DNA of 49,029 nt from Acidimicrobiia bacterium (GTDB taxonomy: Bacteria > Actinomycetota > Acidimicrobiia > IMCC26256 > PALSA-610): positions 1 to 49,029 of the forward strand of contig DATBAK010000058.1 in NCBI GenBank assembly GCA_036271555.1. The letters run 5' to 3'. Made by a program: the position numbers and the translations under genes. Positions 35,497-43,539 of this stretch are shown here, in pieces. The notes under the pieces were generated by a model, which was not told the DNA's origin, did not search any database, and saw only the letters and a program-made list of their open reading frames with translations. The stretch's first letter is position 1. Each line of letters begins with the position of its first letter.

Positions 35497-35940
35497 GTGA
35501 CCGAGTGGCGGCAGGACGGATTTCTTGTCACCGACGATCCGGCGCGCGTCGACGTCGAGGTCGTGCACGCGTACCTCTCGACGGAGTCGTACTGGGCGAC
35601 ACATCGCACGCGTGACGAGACCGCGGCCGCGCTCGCGGCGTCGTGGTGCTTCACGTTGATCGACGAGGCGACGGGCGGAGTCGTCGGGTTCGCCCGGCTC
35701 GTCACCGATCGCGTCACGTACGGCTGGGTCGCGGACGTGTTCGTCGCGTCCGCGATGCAAGGGCGCGGGTTGGGCGTGTTCCTGATGGAGTGCGTCGCCG
35801 ACGCGGCTTCCGGGATCAACCGCCTTCAGCTCGGCACGCGCGACGCGCACGGGTTGTACGCCAAGTTCGGCTTCACCCCGCACTCGTATCCCGAGCGCGC
35901 GATGGAACGCCTCCTCCGCCCGCTGGCCCCGCCCGCCTGA
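35497..35940 (+). CDS. GNAT-family N-acetyltransferase
   Basis: 147-residue acetyl-CoA-dependent acetyltransferase of unknown substrate. The family order is visible: SYWATHRTRDETAAALAAS, then CFTLIDE, GVVGFARLVTD and the acetyl-CoA loop VADVFVASAMQGRGLGVFLM (Q/R-x-x-G-x-G/A as QGRGLG), followed by a C-terminal GLYAKFGFTP. GTG 35497 begins right before TEWRQDG; ATG 35461 is an alternative, but it would start within the upstream repeat. The gene is convergent with a lipoprotein gene across a double hairpin. Confidence 0.87.
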   Translation: MTEWRQDGFLVTDDPARVDVEVVHAYLSTESYWATHRTRDETAAALAASWCFTLIDEATGGVVGFARLVTDRVTYGWVADVFVASAMQGRGLGVFLMECVADAASGINRLQLGTRDAHGLYAKFGFTPHSYPERAMERLLRPLAPPA

Positions 35941-35954
35941 CCTGGGACCTTCGC

Positions 35955-36003
35955 ACTTCTGGGCCATTGGATTCCCCTGAGGGGAACTGAAGGGCCCAGA
36001 AGT
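35955..36003. terminator. Two-tier bidirectional hairpin
   Basis: The outer arms ACTTCTGGGCC (35955-35965) and GGCCCAGAAGT (35993-36003) enclose an inner perfect hairpin TTCCCC-TGA-GGGGAA (35972-35986). It lies between convergent genes and touches the last base of the minus-strand one. Confidence 0.7.
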
Positions 36004-36626
36004 CAGTCGTCGTTCGCCTTGCAGCGACCGATGCGCGCCGGCGTCACGGTCGGGATCGGCGTGATCGTGAGCGTGCTGGGCGATCCGGGCGGCGTCGGCG
36101 GCAGGCCATTCGTTCCGGACGCTTGTTCCCGGGCACCGGAGCGCGCGCCGATGCGACGCAGCGCCGACGCGTGGAAGTCCTGGTTCGTCAGCGTGAAGTC
36201 CCGCCCGACCGGTGTGCTCACCCGGGACGCGAACACGACGACGCCGTCTTCGACCAGCGCGAGCTGCGTGCCGACGTGTGCACGCGTGAACGAGGAGATC
36301 TGCGCACCCGCGTCGCGGTCGAACGCCAGCAAGATGTTCCAACCGACCGATGGATCCGTGCACGAGACGCGATAGCTCGAGAGACCGTCGGCGCGTGCGA
36401 GCGTCGTGCCGAGCGCGAAGCACTTGCCGTCCTGCTCGGTGCCGAATCCGGGGACCTGACCGGCGCGGCACGGCGGCTTCGACTCTGCGGTCACGACCCG
36501 CAGGAACGGCGCCTGCCGGTCGACCGGCCCAGGTGTCGTGGTGGTCGTCACCGCGGACCGGCCGCCGCCGCACGCCGAGAGGGCGACGACCGCCGCCGCG
36601 ACGCACAACCGCATCCGCCCGCCCAC
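36003..36626 (-). CDS. Lipoprotein with a SecD P1-head-like domain
   Basis: 207-residue exported protein. The signal MRLCVAAAVVALSAC has a lipobox Cys, then a Thr-rich linker. The core (about 40-160) has FLRVVTAESKPPC, KCFALG, SVGWNILLAFDRDAGAQISS, FTRAHVGTQLALVEDGVVVF and RDFTLTNQD, a pattern like the periplasmic P1 head of SecD (FDxxGAxxFxxxTxxNVGxxLAIVLDG). The Pro/Thr-rich C-terminus ends RCKANDD. GTG 36626 is chosen because a TACGCT box lies eight nt upstream; ATG 36614 is an alternative. No SecDF transmembrane part is present. Its role is unknown; a surface chaperone-like function is only a guess. Confidence 0.72.
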   Translation of the reverse strand: MGGRMRLCVAAAVVALSACGGGRSAVTTTTTPGPVDRQAPFLRVVTAESKPPCRAGQVPGFGTEQDGKCFALGTTLARADGLSSYRVSCTDPSVGWNILLAFDRDAGAQISSFTRAHVGTQLALVEDGVVVFASRVSTPVGRDFTLTNQDFHASALRRIGARSGAREQASGTNGLPPTPPGSPSTLTITPIPTVTPARIGRCKANDD

Positions 36627-36634
36627 GACGGCGC

Positions 36635-36640
36635 AGCGTA
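36635..36640 (-). promoter_or_regulatory. Candidate -10 box for the SecD-head lipoprotein gene
   Basis: TACGCT on the minus strand ends eight nt before GTG 36626. Confidence 0.45.
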
Positions 36641-36733
36641 GGGGATTCGGCGAACTGATCGAGTTTCGTGACGCGCCTGCGTCGCTCTTCTCGATCAGAT
36701 CGAGCGGTCGGCTTCGCTGTCGCACCCCCTCGG

Positions 36734-36739
36734 TACGCT
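36734..36739 (+). promoter_or_regulatory. Candidate -10 box for dgt
   Basis: TACGCT ends six nt before GTG 36746 (leaderless geometry). Confidence 0.5.
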
Positions 36740-36745
36740 GATCCC

Positions 36746-37840
36746 GTGAAGGAACCGGCTCGGCTCACCGTCGTCGACGACGTGGCGCACGCGCATCCGG
36801 ACGCGCTCGCGGTCGTCGGCGGGGCACTGCTGGGGCGAGAGGAACGCGAGGGCGACCTCGCGCAACGGCTCGCGCCGGGCGCGACCCGGCCGTCGGGTGC
36901 GGGCACGCGCGCCCGGGCCGAGGATCCCGATCCGTACCGTCTGTGCTTCGAACGCGACCTCGACCGCATCAAGCACTCGCGACCGTGGCGCCGGCTCGCG
37001 GGGAAGTGTCAGGTGTTCGTCGCACCGGAGGACGATCATCTGCGCACGCGGCTCACGCACGCGGTCGAGGTGGCGCAGGTCGCGTCGGGCATCGCGTGCG
37101 CGGCGAACCTGTGTCTTCCGCTCGTCGAGGCGATCGCGCTCGCGCACGACTGCGGCCACGGCCCCGCCGGCCACGCGTCGGAAGACGCGTTCGCGCCGTA
37201 CCTCCCCGGGGGCTACGACCACGCGGTGTACGGCGCCGACGTCACGCTCGAGCCGTTGAACCTGTGCGTGCAGACACTCGACGGTGTGCGCAACCACTCG
37301 TGGCGCCGGCCGCCGCCCGCCACACCCGAGGGTGAGGTCGTCGCGTGGGCCGACCGCATCGCGTACGTGTGCCACGACTTCGAGGACGCGTGCCGCGCCG
37401 GGCTGATCGCGCCGACCGACCTGCCCGCGCCGGTCACCGACGTGGTCGGAACGCGTAGCTCCGAGCAGATCGGGGCATTCGTGCACGCGGTGCTCGACGG
37501 CATCGACCGCACCGGTCGCGTCTCGATGACCCAACGGGAAGCGGACGCCCTCGCCGCGTTCCGGCAGTTCAACTTCGAGCGCATCTACCTGCGCCCCGCG
37601 TCGCTGCGCCAGGCGGATCGCGTGATCAGCCTGCTCAGAGGCTTGGTCGACTGGTACGTCGACGTGCCGGCGCGACTGCCCGAGGGTGCGACCGGCGCGC
37701 ACCCGGATCTCGAACCCGGTACCCCCGAGGCCGCGGCGGTCGCGGTGCGGTACGTCTCGGGCATGACCGACCGGTTCGCGCTCGCGCAGGGCGTCGAGCT
37801 CCTCGGCATGCGGTTCGAGACGCTTCCCCGCGGCGTCTGA
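36746..37840 (+). CDS. dgt: dGTP triphosphohydrolase-like HD-domain protein
   Basis: Deoxynucleotide triphosphohydrolase family, 364 residues, converting dGTP or dNTPs to the nucleoside plus triphosphate. Seen are DPYRLCFERDLDRIKHSRPW, RLAGKCQVFV, the HD metal site HLRTRLTHAVEVAQVASGIA and ALAHDCGHGPAGHASEDAF, and WADRIAYVCHDFEDACRAG. GTG 36746 is chosen for the -10 box six nt upstream and for excluding an Arg/Ser-rich extension. It lies directly before dnaG, as in many actinobacteria. Confidence 0.93.
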   Translation: MKEPARLTVVDDVAHAHPDALAVVGGALLGREEREGDLAQRLAPGATRPSGAGTRARAEDPDPYRLCFERDLDRIKHSRPWRRLAGKCQVFVAPEDDHLRTRLTHAVEVAQVASGIACAANLCLPLVEAIALAHDCGHGPAGHASEDAFAPYLPGGYDHAVYGADVTLEPLNLCVQTLDGVRNHSWRRPPPATPEGEVVAWADRIAYVCHDFEDACRAGLIAPTDLPAPVTDVVGTRSSEQIGAFVHAVLDGIDRTGRVSMTQREADALAAFRQFNFERIYLRPASLRQADRVISLLRGLVDWYVDVPARLPEGATGAHPDLEPGTPEAAAVAVRYVSGMTDRFALAQGVELLGMRFETLPRGV

Positions 37841-37844
37841 GCTT

Positions 37845-37859
37845 CTTGGTCGCGCTCGC
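37845..37859 (+). repeat. Partial copy D of the dispersed intergenic element
   Basis: TTGGTCGCGCTCGCC lies five nt after the dgt stop and matches the start of copy B (41114-41128) at 14 of 15 positions; the second half is missing. Confidence 0.4.
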
Positions 37860-37863
37860 CCCG

Positions 37864-37869
37864 TAGGCT
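37864..37869 (+). promoter_or_regulatory. Candidate -10 box for dnaG-rpoD
   Basis: TAGGCT ends ten nt before ATG 37880. No Shine-Dalgarno sequence is present, so a very short leader is implied. Confidence 0.45.
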
Positions 37870-37879
37870 TGGACACGGC

Positions 37880-39682
37880 ATGGGGATCGTCGACGACGAC
37901 GTGGCGCGGGTCCGTGACGCGACCGACCTCGTCGCGTTGGCGGGTGAGCACCTCGCATTGAAGCGGTCGGGTCGGCGCTTCGTGGGCCTGTGCCCGTTCC
38001 ACCCCGAGAAGACCCCATCGTTCTCGATCAATCCCGAGCAGGGCGTGTACTACTGCTTCGGCTGCCAGGCGAGTGGCGACGCGATCACGTTCGTGCGCGA
38101 GGTCGAGCATCTCGACTTCGTCGACGCGGTCGAACGGCTCGCGGCGCGCGCCGGCATCCAGCTTCGTTACGACGACACGTCCTACTCACAGGACCGCAAG
38201 CGGCGCGATCGGCTGCAGGCCGCGGTCGCGGCCGCGATCGACTTCTACCACCAGCGTTTGATGACGCACGAGGACGCAGGCCTCGCGCGCCGTTACCTCC
38301 GCAGCCGTTCGTATGAACGAGAAGCGGCGGAGCGGTTCATGCTCGGCTCCTCACCCGACGGTTTCGACGAGCTGTCCCGTCACCTCCAAGCGCAGAAGTT
38401 CTCGCGTGCCGACATCACCGACGCCGGCCTCGGATTCGTCAACCGCGCCAACAAGATCCAGGACGCCTTCCGCGGTCGCGTCATGTTCCCGATCTACGAC
38501 CAGCGCGGCGAAGCGGCCGGGTTCGGCGCGCGCTCGCTCGACGGCACGCCACCGAAGTACAAGAACACACAGGAGACGCCGATCTACCAGAAGAGCCGGC
38601 TGCTCTACGGCCTCAACTGGGCGAAGTCGGAGATCGTGGCGCGCGGCGAGGTCGTGATCTGCGAGGGCTACACCGACGTCATGGCGTTCGTGCTCGCCGG
38701 CGTGCCGAACGTCGTCGCCACGTGCGGTACCGCGCTCGCCGACGAGCACTTCACGATGCTGAAGAACTTCGCGCGCAAGGTCACGCTCGCGTACGACGCC
38801 GACGCGGCGGGGCGCGCGGCCGCGGAGCGCTGCTACCAGTGGGAGCAGAAGTTCGAGGTGCAGTTCCAAGTCGCCGACCTCCCCGCGGGTCGCGACCCCG
38901 GCGATCTCTGGCCCGCCGACGCGCCCGCGCTCGTCGCGGCGGTCGAGCGCGCCGCGCCGTTCCTCGAGTTCCGAGTGGATCGACTGCTCGAAGCCGGCGA
39001 CCTCACGACGATCGAAGGTCGCGCGCGCGCGGCGGGCGCGGCCGCGGCGCTCGTGGCCGAGCATCCGAACGAGCTCGTGCGCGATCAGTACGTGGTGAAG
39101 CTCGCCGGTCGATTGCAGATCAACGACGATCGCCTGCGCGAAGCAGTGGAGCGATCGCGACGCGGCGATCGGCCCGCGTCTGCGCACACCGCGACGACGA
39201 GCGCGCCACCCGTGCGCACGCGTCCCGTCGACCGCCGCGAGCTCGATGCGCTGCGCTGGGCCGTGCACGCGCCGACCGACATCGGCGGCCGCATCGCGCT
39301 CGAGCTGTTCTCCGATCCGCTGGCCCGGGCGGCGTGCGCGGCGCTGCTCGAGGCCCCGTTTCGGAAGGCGGTCGCGGACGCGGAGCCCGAAGTGGCGAAA
39401 TTGCTCGAAAGACTCGCGGTCGAAGATCCGATAGCCGACGGTCGACCTGCCGATGAGATGGTCGTACGGGTCGTGGTGAACCTGGTGGAAGCGTCAAGTC
39501 AGCGCCTCCTTGCGTCGATGGTGAACGAAGGAGACGTTCGGTCGTCCGAGCTCAAGGTGCTGCTCGATCTTCTCGTGCGCCGCCGGGGGAACGACGAGTG
39601 GGCCGCGGCCGAGGAGGTCGCCGACCAATTGGTAGGGTGGATCGTGGCCGCGGAGCCGAATGGTGACGATGGAAACATCTGA
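37880..39682 (+). CDS. dnaG: DNA primase
   Basis: Synthesises RNA primers for replication, 600 residues. The N-terminal CHC2 zinc domain has [14 protein letters not shown] and [16 protein letters not shown]. The catalytic core includes [20 protein letters not shown] and the Toprim residues in [12 protein letters not shown] and [13 protein letters not shown] flexible Ala/Thr/Arg linker (about 430-455) leads to the C-terminal helicase-binding domain. The 3' end overlaps the rpoD start by 23 nt, which suggests cotranscription as a macromolecular synthesis operon. Confidence 0.97.
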   Translation: MGIVDDDVARVRDATDLVALAGEHLALKRSGRRFVGLCPFHPEKTPSFSINPEQGVYYCFGCQASGDAITFVREVEHLDFVDAVERLAARAGIQLRYDDTSYSQDRKRRDRLQAAVAAAIDFYHQRLMTHEDAGLARRYLRSRSYEREAAERFMLGSSPDGFDELSRHLQAQKFSRADITDAGLGFVNRANKIQDAFRGRVMFPIYDQRGEAAGFGARSLDGTPPKYKNTQETPIYQKSRLLYGLNWAKSEIVARGEVVICEGYTDVMAFVLAGVPNVVATCGTALADEHFTMLKNFARKVTLAYDADAAGRAAAERCYQWEQKFEVQFQVADLPAGRDPGDLWPADAPALVAAVERAAPFLEFRVDRLLEAGDLTTIEGRARAAGAAAALVAEHPNELVRDQYVVKLAGRLQINDDRLREAVERSRRGDRPASAHTATTSAPPVRTRPVDRRELDALRWAVHAPTDIGGRIALELFSDPLARAACAALLEAPFRKAVADAEPEVAKLLERLAVEDPIADGRPADEMVVRVVVNLVEASSQRLLASMVNEGDVRSSELKVLLDLLVRRRGNDEWAAAEEVADQLVGWIVAAEPNGDDGNI

Positions 39683-41108
39683 CGACGCGACCGAAGCGAG
39701 CGCGTCGCACCCTTCGAGCCTCGGCGCGACGAACGCGTCCGTCGATCATCTCGACGCCGACGATCACCGTCTCGCCGAGCTCGTCGCGCGCGGACGTGAG
39801 CGCGGCTTCGTGACGTCGGGTGAGGTGTTCGCCGCGTTCCCCGATCTCGAGCCCGCGACCGACGAGCTGTCGTCGATCTACTCGCGCATCGAAGCGCAGG
39901 GCGTGAAGATCGAGGACGAGATCCGCGCCGAGCTCGAGCTCGAGGATCAGCAACGCGTCATCGGCGACCGCGAGCCCGAACCCGCCGCGCGCCGGCGTCC
40001 GAGTGAGCACCGACCGGGCGAGGCCGTGACCCGTCCCGGCGCCGCGCCGGCGCGGCGCATGTCGTACGACGAGGACGAAGGAACGCTCGCGCGCCCGTTG
40101 CGCGCCGCCAGCGAGTTCGGCAGCTTCGATCCCGTGCGGATGTACCTCAAGGAGATCGGCAAGGTTCAGCTGCTCTCCGGCGAGCAGGAAGTGATGCTCG
40201 CGAAGCGCATCGAAGCGGGTGTGTTCTCGCAGCTCGAGCTCGACGTGTGCGAGCAGCTTCCGACCGTGCTCGCGTTGTTCCATCAGGTCGGTGCGCTGCC
40301 GGCTGCGCCGATCGTGCCCTCGGACTGGGTGCTTCCCGAGCGCGACCTGTCGGCGCGCCTTGCGGTGGTGCGCGACGGCGAGCTCGCCAAGAAGCAGCTC
40401 ACCGAGGCGAACCTCCGCCTCGTGGTGTCGATCGCGAAGCGCTACGTCGGGCGCGGCATGTCGCTGCTCGACCTCATCCAGGAGGGCAACCTCGGGCTCA
40501 TCCGTGCCGTCGAGAAGTTCGACTACACGAAGGGCTTCAAGTTCTCGACCTACGCGACGTGGTGGATCCGCCAGGCCATCACACGCGCGATCGCCGACCA
40601 GGCGCGCACGATCCGCATCCCCGTACACATGGTCGAGACCATGAACAAGGTGATGCGCGTGCAGCGTTCGATGCTCCAGGAGCTCGGTCGCGAGCCGACG
40701 GTCGAAGAGGTCGCCGCGAAGTGCGAGCTCACGCCCGACCGCGTGCGCGAGATCCAGCGCATCGCTCAGGAGCCGGTGTCGCTCGACACGCCGGTCGGCG
40801 AAGAGGACGACAGCTTCCTCGGCGACTTCGTCGAGGACCCGACCGCGATCGCGCCGGCGATGGCGGCCGACCGCAAGCTCCTCCTCGAAGACCTCGAAGA
40901 GGCGCTGCGCGAGCTGAACCCGCGCGAGCAACAGGTCGTGCGGCTGCGCTTCGGTCTCGAGGACGGTCAGATCCGCACGCTCGAAGAGGTCGGACGAGAG
41001 TTCGGCGTCACGCGCGAACGCATCCGTCAGATCGAGTCGAAGACGCTCGCGAAGCTGCGCCACCCGACGCGTTCGCAGCGTCTCCGCGACTACCTCGAGG
41101 GAACCTGA
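39660..41108 (+). CDS. rpoD: Primary RNA polymerase sigma factor (sigma-70/SigA)
   Basis: Housekeeping sigma factor, 482 residues. Region 1.1-like acidic helices (about 30-85) precede an Arg/Pro-rich spacer, region 1.2 ([20 protein letters not shown]), region 2 with the -10-recognition helix ([20 protein letters not shown]), region 3 ([20 protein letters not shown]) and region 4 ([39 protein letters not shown]). ATG 39660 lies within the dnaG end; GTG 39663 and ATG 39669 are close alternatives, and GGAG at 39652-39655 suits the first two best. Confidence 0.96.
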   Translation: MVTMETSDDATEASASHPSSLGATNASVDHLDADDHRLAELVARGRERGFVTSGEVFAAFPDLEPATDELSSIYSRIEAQGVKIEDEIRAELELEDQQRVIGDREPEPAARRRPSEHRPGEAVTRPGAAPARRMSYDEDEGTLARPLRAASEFGSFDPVRMYLKEIGKVQLLSGEQEVMLAKRIEAGVFSQLELDVCEQLPTVLALFHQVGALPAAPIVPSDWVLPERDLSARLAVVRDGELAKKQLTEANLRLVVSIAKRYVGRGMSLLDLIQEGNLGLIRAVEKFDYTKGFKFSTYATWWIRQAITRAIADQARTIRIPVHMVETMNKVMRVQRSMLQELGREPTVEEVAAKCELTPDRVREIQRIAQEPVSLDTPVGEEDDSFLGDFVEDPTAIAPAMAADRKLLLEDLEEALRELNPREQQVVRLRFGLEDGQIRTLEEVGREFGVTRERIRQIESKTLAKLRHPTRSQRLRDYLEGT

Positions 41109-41111
41109 GCC

Positions 41112-41150
41112 CTCTGGTCGCGCTCGCCGACGCTCGCCGTTCCTGACGCC
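41112..41150 (+). repeat. Copy B of the dispersed intergenic element
   Basis: It begins three nt after the rpoD stop: CTCTGGTCGCGCTCGCC then GCTCGCCGTTCCTGACGCC. It aligns with copies A and C in the same orientation relative to the upstream gene. Confidence 0.6.
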
Positions 41151-41208
41151 GCCGTCGTCGAGTCGGGCGAGCCGCGCAGCGACTCGTCCGTTCTGGCGGG
41201 AACTCGCG

Positions 41209-41214
41209 TAGCTT
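41209..41214 (+). promoter_or_regulatory. Candidate -10 box for the EVE-domain gene
   Basis: TAGCTT ends six nt before ATG 41221 (leaderless geometry). Confidence 0.5.
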
Positions 41215-41220
41215 CCAGGC

Positions 41221-41688
41221 ATGGCGCGCTGGTTGTTGAAGTCGGAGCCCGACGTCTTCTCGTACGACGATCTCGTGCGATCGAAGCGCGAGCCGTGGGA
41301 CGGCATCCGCAGCTATCAAGCGCGCAACTTCATGCGCGCGATGAAGGTGGGGGAGCAGGCGATCTTCTACCACTCGAACGCGAAGCCGCCCGGGGTCGCG
41401 GGCGTCTGCAAGATCGTGAAGACCGCGGAGCCGGATCCGACGCAATTCGATCCGGCGACCAAGTACTACGACGCCGCGAGCAAACCCGAGGACCCGCGCT
41501 GGGATCTCGTCACGATCGCGCCCGTGCGCGCGTTGCCGTTCGTCTCGCTCGACGAGTTGCGTACGGTTCCCGAGCTCGTGAACTGCCGCCTGCTCGCGAA
41601 GGGCAACCGGCTGTCGGTCGTACCGCTCACCGATGCCGAGTTCGACGTGATCGTCGCGTTCGCTCGGAGCCGCAAGCGCAAACGCTGA
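41221..41688 (+). CDS. EVE-domain protein
   Basis: 155-residue PUA-like EVE domain, of the family related to thymocyte nuclear protein 1, thought to bind modified bases in DNA or RNA. The protein is the domain alone: RWLLKSEPDVFSYDDLVR at the start, WDGIRSYQARNFMRAMKVGE, AIFYHSNAKPPGVAGVCKIV and the C-terminal RLSVVPLTDAEFDVIVAF. No restriction or defence genes are adjacent, so a house-cleaning or RNA-related role is as likely as defence. It ends six nt before the convergent small membrane protein. Confidence 0.93.
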   Translation: MARWLLKSEPDVFSYDDLVRSKREPWDGIRSYQARNFMRAMKVGEQAIFYHSNAKPPGVAGVCKIVKTAEPDPTQFDPATKYYDAASKPEDPRWDLVTIAPVRALPFVSLDELRTVPELVNCRLLAKGNRLSVVPLTDAEFDVIVAFARSRKRKR

Positions 41689-41694
41689 GGCGCG

Positions 41695-41943
41695 CTACTC
41701 GCCCGACGCGGTGGGGAACTGCAGCACGATCGCGCTGCGCTCCTCGCGTGCTTCTTGCAGCCGGACCACCGCGAGCTCGAGCAGCGCGCGGCTCTTCTCC
41801 GCGACGAGGTCGAGCTTGAGGTCGCCGAGGACGGTCTGGATCTGCTCGAAGCGCTCGCGCCCGGCCTGCGCGCCGAAGTAGTAGCCGACCGCGAGGCCGG
41901 TGAGGAAGGCGGTCCGTCGTCGCATGCCGACGTTGTATCGCAT
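41695..41943 (-). CDS. Small YtxH-like membrane-associated protein
   Basis: 82 residues from ATG 41943 (ATG 41925, beginning MRRRTAF, is an alternative). It has one N-terminal hydrophobic segment, TAFLTGLAVGYYFGAQAG, followed by a charged amphipathic helix GRERFEQIQTVLGDLKLDLV and a helical tail. The VGYYFGAQAGRERFEQI pattern recurs in short actinobacterial proteins of unknown function and resembles YtxH. No ribosome-binding site is obvious. Confidence 0.75.
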   Translation of the reverse strand: MRYNVGMRRRTAFLTGLAVGYYFGAQAGRERFEQIQTVLGDLKLDLVAEKSRALLELAVVRLQEAREERSAIVLQFPTASGE

Positions 41944-42026
41944 CACCCGAGGTGCGTGCTTCGAACGGTCGCGTCGGGCCCGGCTGGTAGTGTCACCCCT
42001 CGTGCCCGAACCCGGTTCGGGCGCAT

Positions 42027-42102
42027 TCCGGGGTAGCTCAACCGGCAGAGCGAGCGGCTGTTAACCGCTAGGTTGAGAGTTCGAGTCTCTCCCCCGGAGC
42101 CA
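42027..42102 (+). tRNA. tRNA-Asn (anticodon GTT)
   Basis: A complete cloverleaf is visible: acceptor TCCGGGG (42027-42033) pairs with CCCCGGA (42092-42098), D arm GCTC/GAGC, anticodon stem AGCGG/CCGCT with loop CTGTTAA (anticodon 42060-42062), T arm GAGAG-TTCGAGT-CTCTC, discriminator G, and CCA encoded in the DNA. Confidence 0.97.
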
Positions 42103-42387
42103 TACCGATTCGCTTCGAGGCCCGGCGCGCGAGGTTGCGCCCGCCTCGGCGACCCTGCGCCGGACGGAATGAGGGCCTCGGACCTCACCGTGATGCCGAC
42201 CGTGCAAGGCACGCCGATCACCTGCCGCGCGTCGTCGGCGCGTCACGCGCGTGGCCTTCAACACGCGCACGCGTGTCGCGCGCGCATCGCAATTCGTGAC
42301 GAAAGCATTTTGCGCGCGAGTGAGCGACGCGTTTGGGTAGGCGCGTCGTGACCCGCTCACTGGGGGCGGGAGATGTGGGAGGTAAGT
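42103..42387 (+). other. 285-nt region between tRNA-Asn and the beta-helix gene
   Basis: No gene is seen. An 8-bp inverted repeat CGAGGCCC (42116-42123) / GGGCCTCG (42173-42180) with a long loop may stop transcription after the tRNA. Further on there is a CG-alternating stretch and a small AT-richer patch near 42300. No clear promoter was found. Confidence 0.5.
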
Positions 42388-43455
42388 GTGAGGAGACTTT
42401 GCAAGGTCGCGATCATGGGCGCCGCGGTCACGCTGGCGATGCCGCTCTTCATGGGCACCGCGGGCGCGGTCGGTGGAACCCGCTACGTCGCGCCGACGGG
42501 CACCGACACCGGTGCCTGCACTGCGCACGCTCATCCGTGCGCGACGATCAGCTACGCGGTGGGACAGGCGAATGCCGGCAACACGGTGAACGTGGCGGCC
42601 GGCACGTATCACGAGACGGTGGCGCTCACGAAGCCGCTCGTGTTGAAGGGTGCGGGCGCGGCCACGACGACGATCGACGGCAACGGCATCGATTCCGTCG
42701 GGTCGGAGTACGGAGTGCTGTATGTCGGCGCAACCGGCGGGACGACCGCGGTGAGCGGGTTCACGATCACGAACCCGTATCCGGATTCGTACACCGGCGG
42801 TGAGCCGGAAGCGGTCGCGCTCGCGGACACGAATGCGAGCGACACCGTGAACCTGCACAACAACGTCATCACCGAGGGGTCGTCCGACGCGAATGCTTCG
42901 ACGGACTTCCCGATCGGCATCGACTCGTTCAACAACGCGGCGTCGACGACGATCCGGAGCAACACGGTCGATGGCTTCTTCCAGGGCATGCTGCTCGAGG
43001 ACAACGGTCCCGCGCAGGTGCTCTCGAACACCGTGCAGAACGGCATCTCCGAAACCGCCGACACGACGACGTATGCGGCCGAGGGCGTGTTCTTCCTCTC
43101 TGATCTCGCGCAGTCGGTCACGGGGCAGGTTGCGAACGGCAACACGTTCCGGGGCTACGGCGGCTACGGCGTGATCATGGAAGCGGGCTACAACAACGGG
43201 AACTGCACCGACAACCCGTGCAACGGGTCGATCAGCGGTTCTCTCGCTCGCAACACCTTCACGCTCGATCCGGGCGTCGCGGGAACCTCGGCGATCGTGC
43301 TCGAGGCCAAGTTCAATGGCAACGACCTCACCGCGACCGTCGCGGGAAACCAGGGCACCGTGATGGCGCCGTCGACGGCGATCAGTGAGAGTGCAACCGG
43401 CGGCGCGACGTTCCATGTCACGTCGAGCAACAACGCGATCCGCGTCATCCACTAG
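42388..43455 (+). CDS. Secreted right-handed parallel beta-helix protein
   Basis: 355-residue exported protein. The signal peptide RRLCKVAIMGAAVTLAMPLF ends near TAGA. The mature part opens with RYVAPTGTDTGACTAHAHPC then ATISYAVGQANAGNTVNVAAG and GTYHETVAL, the usual start of pectin-lyase-like beta-helices. Repeated short strands follow with N-rich turns (NNVITEG, SNTVDGF, SNTVQNG, GNTFRGYG, RNTFTLD). GTG 42388 is preferred because GGGAGG lies five nt upstream; ATG 42373 overlaps that site. No catalytic residues are assigned; it may bind or cleave polysaccharide. Confidence 0.85.
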   Translation: MRRLCKVAIMGAAVTLAMPLFMGTAGAVGGTRYVAPTGTDTGACTAHAHPCATISYAVGQANAGNTVNVAAGTYHETVALTKPLVLKGAGAATTTIDGNGIDSVGSEYGVLYVGATGGTTAVSGFTITNPYPDSYTGGEPEAVALADTNASDTVNLHNNVITEGSSDANASTDFPIGIDSFNNAASTTIRSNTVDGFFQGMLLEDNGPAQVLSNTVQNGISETADTTTYAAEGVFFLSDLAQSVTGQVANGNTFRGYGGYGVIMEAGYNNGNCTDNPCNGSISGSLARNTFTLDPGVAGTSAIVLEAKFNGNDLTATVAGNQGTVMAPSTAISESATGGATFHVTSSNNAIRVIH

Positions 43456-43465
43456 CGACTGCGCA

Positions 43466-43495
43466 CGAGGCCCGGGCTCGCGAGCTCGGGCCTCG
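43466..43495. terminator. Bidirectional hairpin between convergent genes
   Basis: The arms CGAGGCCCG (43466-43474) and CGGGCCTCG (43487-43495) pair perfectly, and the inner GCTCGCGAGC extends the stem to a CGCG loop. Confidence 0.7.
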
Positions 43496-43539
43496 CCGCG
43501 AGCAGATCGGTCTTCGAGTCGCCGCCGGGTCCCGCGCCG

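Noticed and set aside
42116-42180. 8-bp inverted repeat after tRNA-Asn as a terminator
   Set aside because: The loop is about 49 nt and the arms are simple GC sequence, so I mention it only within the region description.
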